A stretch of 64,000 bases of DNA, from contig MABA01000004.1 of the NCBI GenBank assembly GCA_002162875.1, forward strand, positions 372,001 through 436,000, read 5' to 3'. How positions within the stretch are numbered: position 1 is the stretch's first letter; each line of letters starts with the position of its first letter. A program made the translations under genes and the position numbers. The notes under the pieces were generated by a model. That model searched no databases. It saw only the letters and a program-made list of their open reading frames with translations, and had not been told where the DNA came from. Positions 8,629 through 16,376 of the stretch are shown piece by piece. The stretch comes from Rhodobacterales bacterium 52_120_T64 (GTDB taxonomy: Bacteria; Pseudomonadota; Alphaproteobacteria; Rhodobacterales; Rhodobacteraceae).

Positions 8629-10127
8629 TGCTTGTATGGTTCTTACCCGTATTTCTTCTTCTACTAATGCTCGGCTTACCAGTATTTTTCGGATTGCTCG
8701 TCGCGCCGGGCGTTTTGCTTTGGCTTAGCGGGCAAGAACGCGATTTGGCGTTACTTTATCGTAACGTTTACAACGGTATGGACAGCTTCCCACTTATGGC
8801 GTTGCCGTTTTTCATGTTAGCCGGTGAGTTGATGAATCGTGGCGGCATCACCTTACGCCTCGTCGAATTTGCGCAGGCGTTGATGGGCCATTTCAGGGGC
8901 GGTTTGGCGCAAGTAAACATCTTGACATCTATGTTATTCGCGGGCCTTTCGGGGTCAGCCGTGGCAGATACTTCTGCGATCGGTTCGACTTTGATACCTG
9001 CGATGGAAAAGAACGGCTACACGCGTAAATTCGCGGCTGCAATTACCGCAGCAAGCTCGGTCATCGGGCCAATTATCCCGCCGTCAGGGATTATGATTAT
9101 TTACGCCTATGTGATGGGCGAAAGCGTTGCGGCGCTGTTCCTTGCTGGAATCATACCGGGGATCATGGTTGGATTAGGCCTGATGATTATGGTTCGGTTA
9201 ATGGCTGATCGGTACGATTTACCCAAAGCCGAACGCATCGTTGAAAAGAACCAAATAATATCACCGCTTGAAGGTCGTGTGTCTTTTGTGCTGCTCCGCA
9301 TAAATCTTGCTGGACTACTGGTCGCCGTGTATGCCGGAGTTCGAGCCATGTTGAGCGGTACGGTTGGCGTAGATATTTCGGTTAACGGGTGGGTTATATT
9401 TGCCATCTTCTTACCCGTCGCACATTTGCTATTGATGCGTTTACGCAAAATGGTGTCATCCGATTTCCGAGTAGTTTGCAAAAAGGCAGTCGCGCCGTTG
9501 CAAACGCCGATAATCATACTTGGTGGAATTCTGGTTGGTGTATTTACACCGACCGAAGCTTCCTCTGTTGCTGTTGCCTACGCGCTGGTAATTTCATTCT
9601 TTGTCTTGAAATCGATGAAGTTAAGTGATTTGCCGGGGATCCTGAAGAAATCAGCGCTGGGATCGTCAACTGTTCTGCTGTTGGTTGGTGCTGCGGTTGC
9701 ATTCAAAACCGTCGTCAGCCTAAGTCACGCACCAGAGCAAATGGCCGCGTTCATTCTGGGATTAAGCGATAATCCGTTGATGCTGTTATTCCTTATCAAC
9801 ATCCTGCTTTTCGTAGTGGGTATGTTCTTGGACGCAGGCCCTGCGATCATTATTCTTGGCCCGATTTTGGCACCAATATTTATCAGTCTGGGTGTTCACC
9901 CAGTCCATTTTGCAATTATTATGTCGGTTAACCTTACCGTCGGCCTCGCGACACCGCCCATGGGTCTGGTGCTGTTCGTGGCCTCATCTGTTTCTGGTGA
10001 ACGAGTTGAATCGATCTCGCGCGCCATACTGCCATTTCTTGCTGTCGAAGTATTAGTGATCTTCATGATCACCTACATTCCCGCACTATCTATGTTTATC
10101 CCGCGGATAACCGGCTTCGTTCAATAA
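8628..10127 (+). CDS. TRAP transporter large permease (DctM type) with extra two-helix insertion
   Basis: A 499-residue polytopic protein of the DctM family. N-terminal MDSFPLMALPFFMLAGELMNRGG, LFAGLSGSAVADTSAIGS and IGPIIPPSG, and C-terminal FTPTEASSVAV and NLTVGLATPPMG, are family hallmarks. It is longer than the usual ~425 residues. Between about residues 203 and 280, where most DctM proteins have a short loop, there are two added hydrophobic stretches (about 222-240 and 254-272). It overlaps the DctQ gene by one base and precedes the binding-protein gene by 40 bases. Confidence 0.93.
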   Translation: MLVWFLPVFLLLLMLGLPVFFGLLVAPGVLLWLSGQERDLALLYRNVYNGMDSFPLMALPFFMLAGELMNRGGITLRLVEFAQALMGHFRGGLAQVNILTSMLFAGLSGSAVADTSAIGSTLIPAMEKNGYTRKFAAAITAASSVIGPIIPPSGIMIIYAYVMGESVAALFLAGIIPGIMVGLGLMIMVRLMADRYDLPKAERIVEKNQIISPLEGRVSFVLLRINLAGLLVAVYAGVRAMLSGTVGVDISVNGWVIFAIFLPVAHLLLMRLRKMVSSDFRVVCKKAVAPLQTPIIILGGILVGVFTPTEASSVAVAYALVISFFVLKSMKLSDLPGILKKSALGSSTVLLLVGAAVAFKTVVSLSHAPEQMAAFILGLSDNPLMLLFLINILLFVVGMFLDAGPAIIILGPILAPIFISLGVHPVHFAIIMSVNLTVGLATPPMGLVLFVASSVSGERVESISRAILPFLAVEVLVIFMITYIPALSMFIPRITGFVQ

Positions 10128-10167
10128 GAAATATGACTTCTAAATAGGTCCAACAAGGAGGAAAGAC

Positions 10168-11226
10168 ATGTTAAAAACGACAATAAGGTCGCTCATGATG
10201 GCGACTATGCTAGCAGGCACAGGCCTTGCAGCGGCGGCGGCGGATTTCACGATCCGTGCGACGGCCAACTCTAATGAAAACGACGAAGACTATGATGGTC
10301 TCGTCGTGTTCAAAAGCTACGTAGAAGCGGCCTCGAATGGCGCTATCGAAGTAGAACTTTTCATCGGTACACAACTTTGTGCCAACGGTGCGGAATGCTT
10401 GCAGAGTGTTTCTGATGGCACGGTAGATATCTACATTTCCACATCTGGTGGTGCCGCCGGCATTTTCCCTTATGTGCAGGTGCTCGATTTACCATACTTG
10501 ATGGCAAACGACCGTATTGCCGAAGATGTTCTATCCAGTGACTTCACGCGCACAATGCGTGCAATGGCACTGGCTGATTCCGGCGACACTATCCGTCTGA
10601 TGACAATCGGAAACACTGGCGGATGGCGCAACTTTGCCAATACAAAACGCCAAGTGACACAGCCATCCGATATGGAAGGCCTGAAAATCCGTACGGTTGT
10701 GGCCGATCTTCCGCAAGAACTGGTTCGCGCAATGGGTGCGTCCCCTACGCCGATTCCTTGGCCTGAACTATTCACGTCGTTCCAAACGGGCGTTGTTGAG
10801 GGTTCCAAAAACGGCATCACCGACATCATGGGTATGAAATTCCCCGATGCTGGCTTGCAGTACGTGACACTTGATGGCCACGCCTACATGGGTGCTTTGT
10901 GGTGGATGAACAATGAAGCATTCTTGTCGATGCCAGAAGATCTTCGCTATGTGATCGTGGATGGATTTGCCGCACTTCAGCAAGCGACATTTGCTTCGCC
11001 TAAGCGTAAATCTATTCAGGCGTATCAGGACTTCGTCGCTGGTGGTGGGGATCTATATGTTCCAACACCTGCACAAAAAGCGATGTTCAAAGATGCTGCT
11101 GCACCGGTTTATGACTGGTTCAAAGCCAACATCGACGGTGGCCCTGCTATCTTTGATGCGCTGACATCTGCTGTTGCGGATGCAGAAGCAAGCATCAGCG
11201 CTGGATCAATGCAAGACGTTAACTGA
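10168..11226 (+). CDS. TRAP transporter substrate-binding protein (DctP type), candidate sulfosugar binder
   Basis: A 352-residue periplasmic protein. A signal peptide covers about residues 1-24 (hydrophobic core MMATMLAGTGLAAAAA). DctP features follow: FFIGTQL-like segment VELFIGTQLCANGAEC, IFPYVQVLDLPYL, and the carboxylate-clamp region MEGLKIRTVVADLPQELVRAMGASPTPIPWPELFTSFQTGVVEG. The clamp arginine (KIRT) is kept, which suits a carboxylate or sulfonate. A strong AAGGAGGAA site precedes the ATG. It is separated from the downstream enzyme operon by a hairpin and an inverted gene. Substrate is inferred. Confidence 0.93.
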   Translation: MLKTTIRSLMMATMLAGTGLAAAAADFTIRATANSNENDEDYDGLVVFKSYVEAASNGAIEVELFIGTQLCANGAECLQSVSDGTVDIYISTSGGAAGIFPYVQVLDLPYLMANDRIAEDVLSSDFTRTMRAMALADSGDTIRLMTIGNTGGWRNFANTKRQVTQPSDMEGLKIRTVVADLPQELVRAMGASPTPIPWPELFTSFQTGVVEGSKNGITDIMGMKFPDAGLQYVTLDGHAYMGALWWMNNEAFLSMPEDLRYVIVDGFAALQQATFASPKRKSIQAYQDFVAGGGDLYVPTPAQKAMFKDAAAPVYDWFKANIDGGPAIFDALTSAVADAEASISAGSMQDVN

Positions 11227-11241
11227 TCCTTAATAATGTCA

Positions 11242-11267
11242 GGGGCCGCGGCATCGTATGCGGCCCC
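11242..11267 (+). terminator. Hairpin after the TRAP binding-protein gene
   Basis: GGGGCCGC (11242-11249) and GCGGCCCC (11260-11267) form a perfect 8-bp stem with a 10-base loop, lying between convergent genes. There is no T-run after it on the + strand, so it may act as a bidirectional weak terminator or as a 3' stabiliser for the binding-protein message. Confidence 0.55.
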
Positions 11268-11276
11268 AACCAAACC

Positions 11277-11750
11277 CTACCTAAACGGGTAGAGCCAAAC
11301 CTTATAGTCACCAATCAACACATGGGCTTTTTCGATTTGTTCGGACGTCATTTTCTTTACAACTTCCTCTTGGGAAATCGCCGCATCGGGGTCGCCTCCG
11401 ATAGCAGAAAGCGCGTACCACAAATATGCCCGCACAAGATCGATCGCAGGCATTCCACGACCAACTTCGTAGTACCAGCCAATACCGGATTGCGCCCCCG
11501 GATGCCCTTTCAGGGACGAGCGCAGATACCATTCAAACGCACGCTGATCGTCTTGCTCAACCCCAAGACCCATCGCGTACATAACGCCAATAAGTTCCTC
11601 GGCATCAGCGTTTCCAGAGCGCGCAGCGGGCAGAAGTTCCTGCATCGCTTCTTCAAAACGATTTTCTTCCATCAGATCGCGGGCTGTTTCAATTTCAGCG
11701 AACGCCGGAATGGGAAGTGCCAGTACAACGGCAAACAACAAAGAACGCAT
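11277..11750 (-). CDS. Exported Sel1-like repeat protein
   Basis: A 157-residue protein with a signal peptide (MRSLLFAVVLALPIPAFAE, cleavage after AFA) and Sel1-like tandem helical repeats: AMQELLPAARSGNADAEELIGVMYAMGLGV, then RAFEWYLRSSLKGHPGAQSGIGWYYEVGRG, then a third unit with RAYLWYALSAIGG. Sel1 repeats mediate protein contacts, often in envelope or stress functions. The ATG at 11750 has an AAGGAGAAG site; the frame extends further upstream but without support. It is inverted relative to the operon around it and its start lies 13 bases from the start of the divergent cytochrome gene. Its role here is unknown. Confidence 0.82.
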   Translation of the reverse strand: MRSLLFAVVLALPIPAFAEIETARDLMEENRFEEAMQELLPAARSGNADAEELIGVMYAMGLGVEQDDQRAFEWYLRSSLKGHPGAQSGIGWYYEVGRGMPAIDLVRAYLWYALSAIGGDPDAAISQEEVVKKMTSEQIEKAHVLIGDYKVWLYPFR

Positions 11751-11762
11751 AACTTCTCCTTT

Positions 11763-13070
11763 TTGGTTTTTTCCATTCTGGTCTTGCTGCCAATTCAAAT
11801 GCAAGCCCTTGAATTACCCAAACCGCTAGGACCCGCAGATTTCCTCGAATTCGATAAACAGCAAGCCGAATTAGGACAACTTCTATTTTATGACCCAATC
11901 CTCTCCGGTAACCGCAATATCTCATGCGGTACGTGCCACAATCATGAGTTGGGCAGCGGCGACGGTTTGTCTTTGGGCATCGGCGAAGGTGGCGAAGGCG
12001 TTGGTACAAAACGCACCGCTGGATCGGGAGATGACCAGATACGCAAACGCATACCGCGTAACTCGCCCGCATTGTGGAATTTGGGCGCTAAAGAAATCAG
12101 CATGTTGTTTCACGACGGGCGCGTCAGCATTTCTGATGTTTACGGGAACGGGTTCAACACGCCTGCCGAAGAATGGCTTCCGCAAGGGATAGAAAACATT
12201 CTGGCTGCGCAGGCAATGTTTCCGGTGACTTCACAATTCGAGATGGCGGGAAACCCCAAGGAAAACGAAGTTGCGGGCGCGGCACATGATCGGATCGATG
12301 CTGTCTGGCCAATACTAGCAAAGCGTGTTCGGATCATTCCGGAATATGGTGAGATGTTTGTTCGAACTTATAGTGATGTTGCACAACCCTCCGACGTCAA
12401 TATAACCCATATTGTTAACGCCATTGGCGCCTTTATAGGCCTTGAATGGCAATCTTTCGACAGCCCTTATGATTTATATTTGTCGGGCAATGATAGTGCT
12501 ATGATTCCTGCGGCTCAAAACGGGCAGGACCTGTTTTTCGGCAAAGCCGGATGTGCAACTTGCCATATGGGAAAACTTCTGACGGATCAGAAATTTCATG
12601 CGCTAGCATTGCCGCAGTTCGGACCTGGTCGTACACGACGGTTTGATCCAATGGTGCGCGATGTCGGTCGTATGGCCCAAACTGATCGCCTCGAAGACGC
12701 CTATCGCTTTCGCACACCTGCACTAAGGAATGTCGCTTTGACAAGTCCCTATGGACACAATGGAGCTTACTCAACACTCGAGGGTATAGTTCGCCATCAC
12801 TTGGACCCAGAAAGTGCATTTGAAATCTGGCAGATCGAACAAGCTAAATTGCCGAATGCACCTTGGTTAAATGAAGTCGATTATATTGCCTACCAAGATA
12901 CGCGTGAACGTGAACGGCTTAAATCCAATATCGACATTCAACCGGTTGAACTAAGCGATGCCGAAGTTGCCGAAATAGTTGCGTTCTTGAACGCGCTTAC
13001 CGGCGGAACATCGGTGAAAGGACGTCTTGGACGACCAGAAAATGTTCCCAGCGGATTGGCGGTGGATTGA
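11763..13070 (+). CDS. Di-haem cytochrome c peroxidase / MauG-family protein
   Basis: A ~435-residue exported protein with two c-type haem sites: CGTCH at about residue 55 and CATCH at about residue 264. It has the CCP/MauG layout with LFYDPILSGNRNISC and FRTPALRNVALTSPYGHNGAYSTLEGIVRHH. I place the start at TTG 11763 because it gives a signal peptide (VFSILVLLPIQMQA); the first downstream ATG, 11799, would leave none, which does not suit haem attachment. The frame is open far upstream, but that part is antisense to the Sel1 gene. The stop overlaps the kinase gene (TGATG), so it belongs to the sugar operon. Family members reduce peroxide or oxidise substrates; its task here is unknown. Confidence 0.82.
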   Translation: MVFSILVLLPIQMQALELPKPLGPADFLEFDKQQAELGQLLFYDPILSGNRNISCGTCHNHELGSGDGLSLGIGEGGEGVGTKRTAGSGDDQIRKRIPRNSPALWNLGAKEISMLFHDGRVSISDVYGNGFNTPAEEWLPQGIENILAAQAMFPVTSQFEMAGNPKENEVAGAAHDRIDAVWPILAKRVRIIPEYGEMFVRTYSDVAQPSDVNITHIVNAIGAFIGLEWQSFDSPYDLYLSGNDSAMIPAAQNGQDLFFGKAGCATCHMGKLLTDQKFHALALPQFGPGRTRRFDPMVRDVGRMAQTDRLEDAYRFRTPALRNVALTSPYGHNGAYSTLEGIVRHHLDPESAFEIWQIEQAKLPNAPWLNEVDYIAYQDTRERERLKSNIDIQPVELSDAEVAEIVAFLNALTGGTSVKGRLGRPENVPSGLAVD

Positions 13071-13954
13071 TGGCAAATGTGTTAATAACCGGAATGGCCG
13101 TCGTTGATTTCGTTTTTTTGGTCGATGAAATGCCGACACTGCCCGAAAAGTATCGTGCAAATGATGCGGCGATAGTTGGCGGGGGATGCGCTGCAAACGC
13201 ATCGGTTGCTATTGCCCGACTGGGGGGACACGCAGCTCTCGCGACGAGGCTTGGTTCCGATCAACTTGGCGACCTGATCGTCGCAGACTTGATCAATGAG
13301 AACGTCGATTTGCAGTTTGTACAACGTATTGAGGGCGGCAGATCCGCTTTCTCCTCAATCTACATCGACAAGTCAGGCGAGCGGCAAATTATGAATTTCC
13401 GTGGCACTGGTTTCGGCGACGATGCGGAATGGTTGCAATGTGCCCCAAAATCGGACGCGTATTTAACGGATAGTCGATGGGTTTCTGGTGCCATTGAAAC
13501 CATGAAACTCGCACAGCTACATAACGTTCCAGGTATTGTTGATGCTGAACACCCCGTTGATCCGGAACTTCTGAAAATTGCCTCCCATGTCGCGTTTTCA
13601 TTGCAAGGTCTCATTGGCTTGACCGGCGAGGGCGACGTTGCCAAAGCGTTGCATAAAGTTAACGACGAATTCCCCTGCTGGGTCTGCGTAACTGATGGCG
13701 CGAACGGCGTTTATTCTATCAACGCCGGACAACTCGAACATTTTCCAGCGTATACTGTAACAATCAAAGACACACTTGCCGCCGGAGATATCTGGCACGG
13801 TGCGTTCGCTCTTAGTCTTGCAGAAGGCAAGAGCGAAGGCGACGCCATCAAATTCGCGAGTGCCGCAGCTGCGCTGAAATGCACTGTACATGGAGGGCGC
13901 GAAGGCTGCCCCGACCGTTCCACAACAGAACAATTCCTAAAGGAGAATATGTAA
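13070..13954 (+). CDS. PfkB-family sugar kinase, probable 6-deoxy-6-sulfofructose kinase (YihV-like)
   Basis: A 294-residue ribokinase-fold kinase. Compared from memory with E. coli YihV it shares G-x3-D-x-(VLIF), the EKY and GGGxAA segment, GERQIMN, DAEWL, HVAFSLQGLIGLTG and FASAAAALKCTVHGGREG. The three YihV residues reported to hold the sulfonate, K27, N109 and R138, correspond here to K27, N109 and R136. The usual GAGD anion-hole motif reads AAGD (DTLAAGDIWHG). The ATG at 13070 overlaps the cytochrome stop; a TTG lies one codon earlier. Expected reaction: ATP-dependent phosphorylation of sulfofructose. Other PfkB sugars cannot be excluded, but the residue match and the aldolase next door favour this. 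Confidence 0.8.
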   Translation: MANVLITGMAVVDFVFLVDEMPTLPEKYRANDAAIVGGGCAANASVAIARLGGHAALATRLGSDQLGDLIVADLINENVDLQFVQRIEGGRSAFSSIYIDKSGERQIMNFRGTGFGDDAEWLQCAPKSDAYLTDSRWVSGAIETMKLAQLHNVPGIVDAEHPVDPELLKIASHVAFSLQGLIGLTGEGDVAKALHKVNDEFPCWVCVTDGANGVYSINAGQLEHFPAYTVTIKDTLAAGDIWHGAFALSLAEGKSEGDAIKFASAAAALKCTVHGGREGCPDRSTTEQFLKENM

Positions 13955-14979
13955 TGCAATTAACACCCGGAAAACTTTGGGGTCTGCGCCGTATGGCGGA
14001 CGAAGCTGGTGTTTTTAAAATGACAGCGGTTGATCAACGTCCCCCGATCAAAGGGCCAATCGCCAAACATCACCGCGTTGAACAAGCACCTTGGGAAGAT
14101 GTTGCCAAATTTAAGGGGCTGCTCGTGGAAAGCTTGCAGGCCCAAAGTACTGCCATGTTGATGGACCCACACTATGCCGTCCCCTACAGCACAGACGTTT
14201 TGTCGCCGACCAAGGGTTTGATCGTAACACTCGAAGATTCGCTATTCGAGGAAACACCCGAGGGTCGCCTGTCTTCAAACATTGATGATTGGTCAGTTTC
14301 AAAGATCAAACGCATGGGTGGAGATGCTGTGAAAGTGCTAGCGTGGTATCGCCCCGATGCCGGAGATTCAGTAAATCAAGCGCAGCAGGACTATGTGAAA
14401 CGTATCGGCGAAGAATGCGCCAAATATGACATTCCCTTCTTGTTCGAATTGCTCGTTTACCCGTTGTCAAAAGATGCACATCAGACCCAAGAATATATAG
14501 AGATGCAGGGTAAAAAGGCGGACGACGTGCTGAGATCTGTCGAGGAATTTGCAAAACCGGACTATGGCGTCGATGTTTTCAAACTGGAAAGTCCTGTAAA
14601 TGCAAAAGACGCAGATGGATCGGCGGCTGTACAATCGGTGTTTGACGAAATGGGTCGTATTGCCGGGCGTCCGTGGGTTATGTTGTCGGCGGGGGCTGGA
14701 AAAGCCGAATTCCGCAATGTGCTAGATCATGCATTCGAAGCCGGCGCTTCAGGGTTCTTGGCGGGGCGCGCGATATGGTTGGATGCGTTTTCAAATTATC
14801 CAAACTGGGATAAGATTAAACGTGATCTGCAAGGCGAGTCTGCCGCTTATATGGCTGACATATCTGCGTTGGCGGACAAAAAGGCTTCCAACTGGTCTAA
14901 GCATTCGTGCTTTGGAGCCACGGGATCAAAATTTGCACCTAATGACGCTAGTTTCCGTCACAACTATGCAGATATGTAG
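13954..14979 (+). CDS. Class I aldolase of the LacD/YihT family, probable sulfofructose-1-phosphate aldolase
   Basis: A 341-residue TIM-barrel aldolase related to tagatose-1,6-bisphosphate aldolase LacD and to YihT, which splits sulfofructose 1-phosphate into DHAP and sulfolactaldehyde. Landmarks: FKMTAVDQRPP near residue 22, AMLMDPHYA, GDAVKVLAWYRPD, and DVFKLESPV with the Schiff-base lysine at K210; then PWVMLSAGAGKAEF and GASGFLAGRAIW. It is longer than YihT (292) and closer to LacD in length. The ATG overlaps the kinase stop (TAATG) with AGGAG upstream. Kinase and aldolase adjacency supports an EMP-like cleavage. LacD activity on tagatose bisphosphate is the main alternative. Confidence 0.8.
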   Translation: MQLTPGKLWGLRRMADEAGVFKMTAVDQRPPIKGPIAKHHRVEQAPWEDVAKFKGLLVESLQAQSTAMLMDPHYAVPYSTDVLSPTKGLIVTLEDSLFEETPEGRLSSNIDDWSVSKIKRMGGDAVKVLAWYRPDAGDSVNQAQQDYVKRIGEECAKYDIPFLFELLVYPLSKDAHQTQEYIEMQGKKADDVLRSVEEFAKPDYGVDVFKLESPVNAKDADGSAAVQSVFDEMGRIAGRPWVMLSAGAGKAEFRNVLDHAFEAGASGFLAGRAIWLDAFSNYPNWDKIKRDLQGESAAYMADISALADKKASNWSKHSCFGATGSKFAPNDASFRHNYADM

Positions 14980-14989
14980 GAAATACTAA

Positions 14990-16375
14990 ATGAAAATTGG
15001 AATACTTCCGCTTGGGCGTCCTACCTTTGATGTGCCCTATGCTAATGAAAAACTGGCTGCGATGCTGGAGGCTTTGAGCGCGACAGGACAAAAAATTGTC
15101 GGACCAAAAGAATTACTTTTTGATGCAGAGAATACGAAGGCGGCGATCGGTCAACTGCAGGCGGAAAGTATCGACCAACTATTACTACTGCAAGTGACCT
15201 TCACCGATGCGTCAATGACGGTAGAGGCAGCGAATGCCTTTGATGTTCCTATTTCTATTTGGGCAGTGCCCGAGCCACGCATCGGTGGAAGGTTGCGATT
15301 GAATGCATTTTGCGGCCTAAATCTGGCGAGCCATGCACTAGGTTTGAATGGGCGTGATTTTTCTTGGCTTTATAGAGATCCTGAAAACGATCCGATTTCA
15401 GACCTTCATGCGTTGTTTGGCGGCCAACGAATTAATAAACGAATGGATAGTCAGCCTTCAGCCGACTTTTCGTCAAAAGAGGGGGGCCTGATTGCGGAGC
15501 GGGTTCACGGAAAGCGGATAGCGCGTATAGGCGAGCGCCCATTGGGTTTTGATACTTGTGACTATTCGAAAGTCGAAATGATGGATTTAGCGGGGGTATC
15601 TGTCGATGAGATGTCGCTCGAGGATCTTTTTGAAACGGCGAGCGCTGCTTCCGACGAAGACGCCGCGGATGTGATGCAGATTGCTACTGAAACCATGAAT
15701 GGGTTGAGTGAAGTAAACCAAGAAGAGCTAGATAAATCCCTCAGACTGAAAGTGGCATTGGACGAAATCCGTCAAAGAGGTAGTTACGACGCTTTCGCTA
15801 TTCGATGTTGGCCAGAAACTTTTACGGAATATGGTGGCGCTATTTGTGGGCCCGCCTCGATAATGGGCGAAGCGCGCGTGCCCTGCGCTTGCGAGGCTGA
15901 CGTATATGGCGCTTTAACTCAATTAGTTCTACAGGAAGCTGCGCGAGCCCCGGTCTTTCTTACCGACCTTGTTGATATTGATGTCGAAGATAATACAGGT
16001 GTTGTCTGGCATTGTGGGCAAGCGCCTATTTCAATGCGAGATCCAGAAATTCAAGCGACGGCGACAGTTCATACGAACCGAAAAATGCCCTTGCTGTACG
16101 AATTTCCACTGCGTGAAGGTCGAGTAACTTTTGTTAGGATATCTCAAGCTTTTGGCAAGCCAAAGATGATACTGGCAGGCGGAGAAATGCTGAAGCGTCC
16201 GATGGCTTTCACCGGTACCTCAGGTGTTGTGCGTTTTGACAATGCTGCAAAGCCTACCCTTGATAATATTATATCGTCCGGCCTCGAGCATCATCTTGCA
16301 TTGGCTTATGGTGAGCATCGTCCATTGTTGCGCGCTACTGCTGCTGCAATGAACCTTCCTATATTGGAACTTTGA
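14990..16375 (+). CDS. L-fucose/L-arabinose isomerase-like protein, candidate sulfoquinovose isomerase
   Basis: A 461-residue protein of the fucose isomerase-like superfamily. The C-terminal half holds FAIRCWPETF (about 269), the PCACEADVYGALT segment with a probable metal-binding glutamate (E302), FLTDLVDID, and VVWHCGQAP with a probable histidine ligand (H341). Such enzymes interconvert aldoses and ketoses. Lying between the aldolase and the Gfo/Idh gene, it would convert sulfoquinovose to sulfofructose for the kinase. This differs from the AGE-family isomerase YihS of E. coli; I recall that a sulfo-EMP2 variant uses a different isomerase family, but could not verify it. True fucose or arabinose isomerase is the alternative. 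Confidence 0.7.
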   Translation: MKIGILPLGRPTFDVPYANEKLAAMLEALSATGQKIVGPKELLFDAENTKAAIGQLQAESIDQLLLLQVTFTDASMTVEAANAFDVPISIWAVPEPRIGGRLRLNAFCGLNLASHALGLNGRDFSWLYRDPENDPISDLHALFGGQRINKRMDSQPSADFSSKEGGLIAERVHGKRIARIGERPLGFDTCDYSKVEMMDLAGVSVDEMSLEDLFETASAASDEDAADVMQIATETMNGLSEVNQEELDKSLRLKVALDEIRQRGSYDAFAIRCWPETFTEYGGAICGPASIMGEARVPCACEADVYGALTQLVLQEAARAPVFLTDLVDIDVEDNTGVVWHCGQAPISMRDPEIQATATVHTNRKMPLLYEFPLREGRVTFVRISQAFGKPKMILAGGEMLKRPMAFTGTSGVVRFDNAAKPTLDNIISSGLEHHLALAYGEHRPLLRATAAAMNLPILEL

Positions 16376-16376
16376 G

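Noticed and set aside
11322-11762. Upstream extension of the cytochrome peroxidase reading frame
   Set aside because: The frame is open but lies antisense to the well-supported Sel1-repeat gene and its translation is basic and unlike any exported protein.
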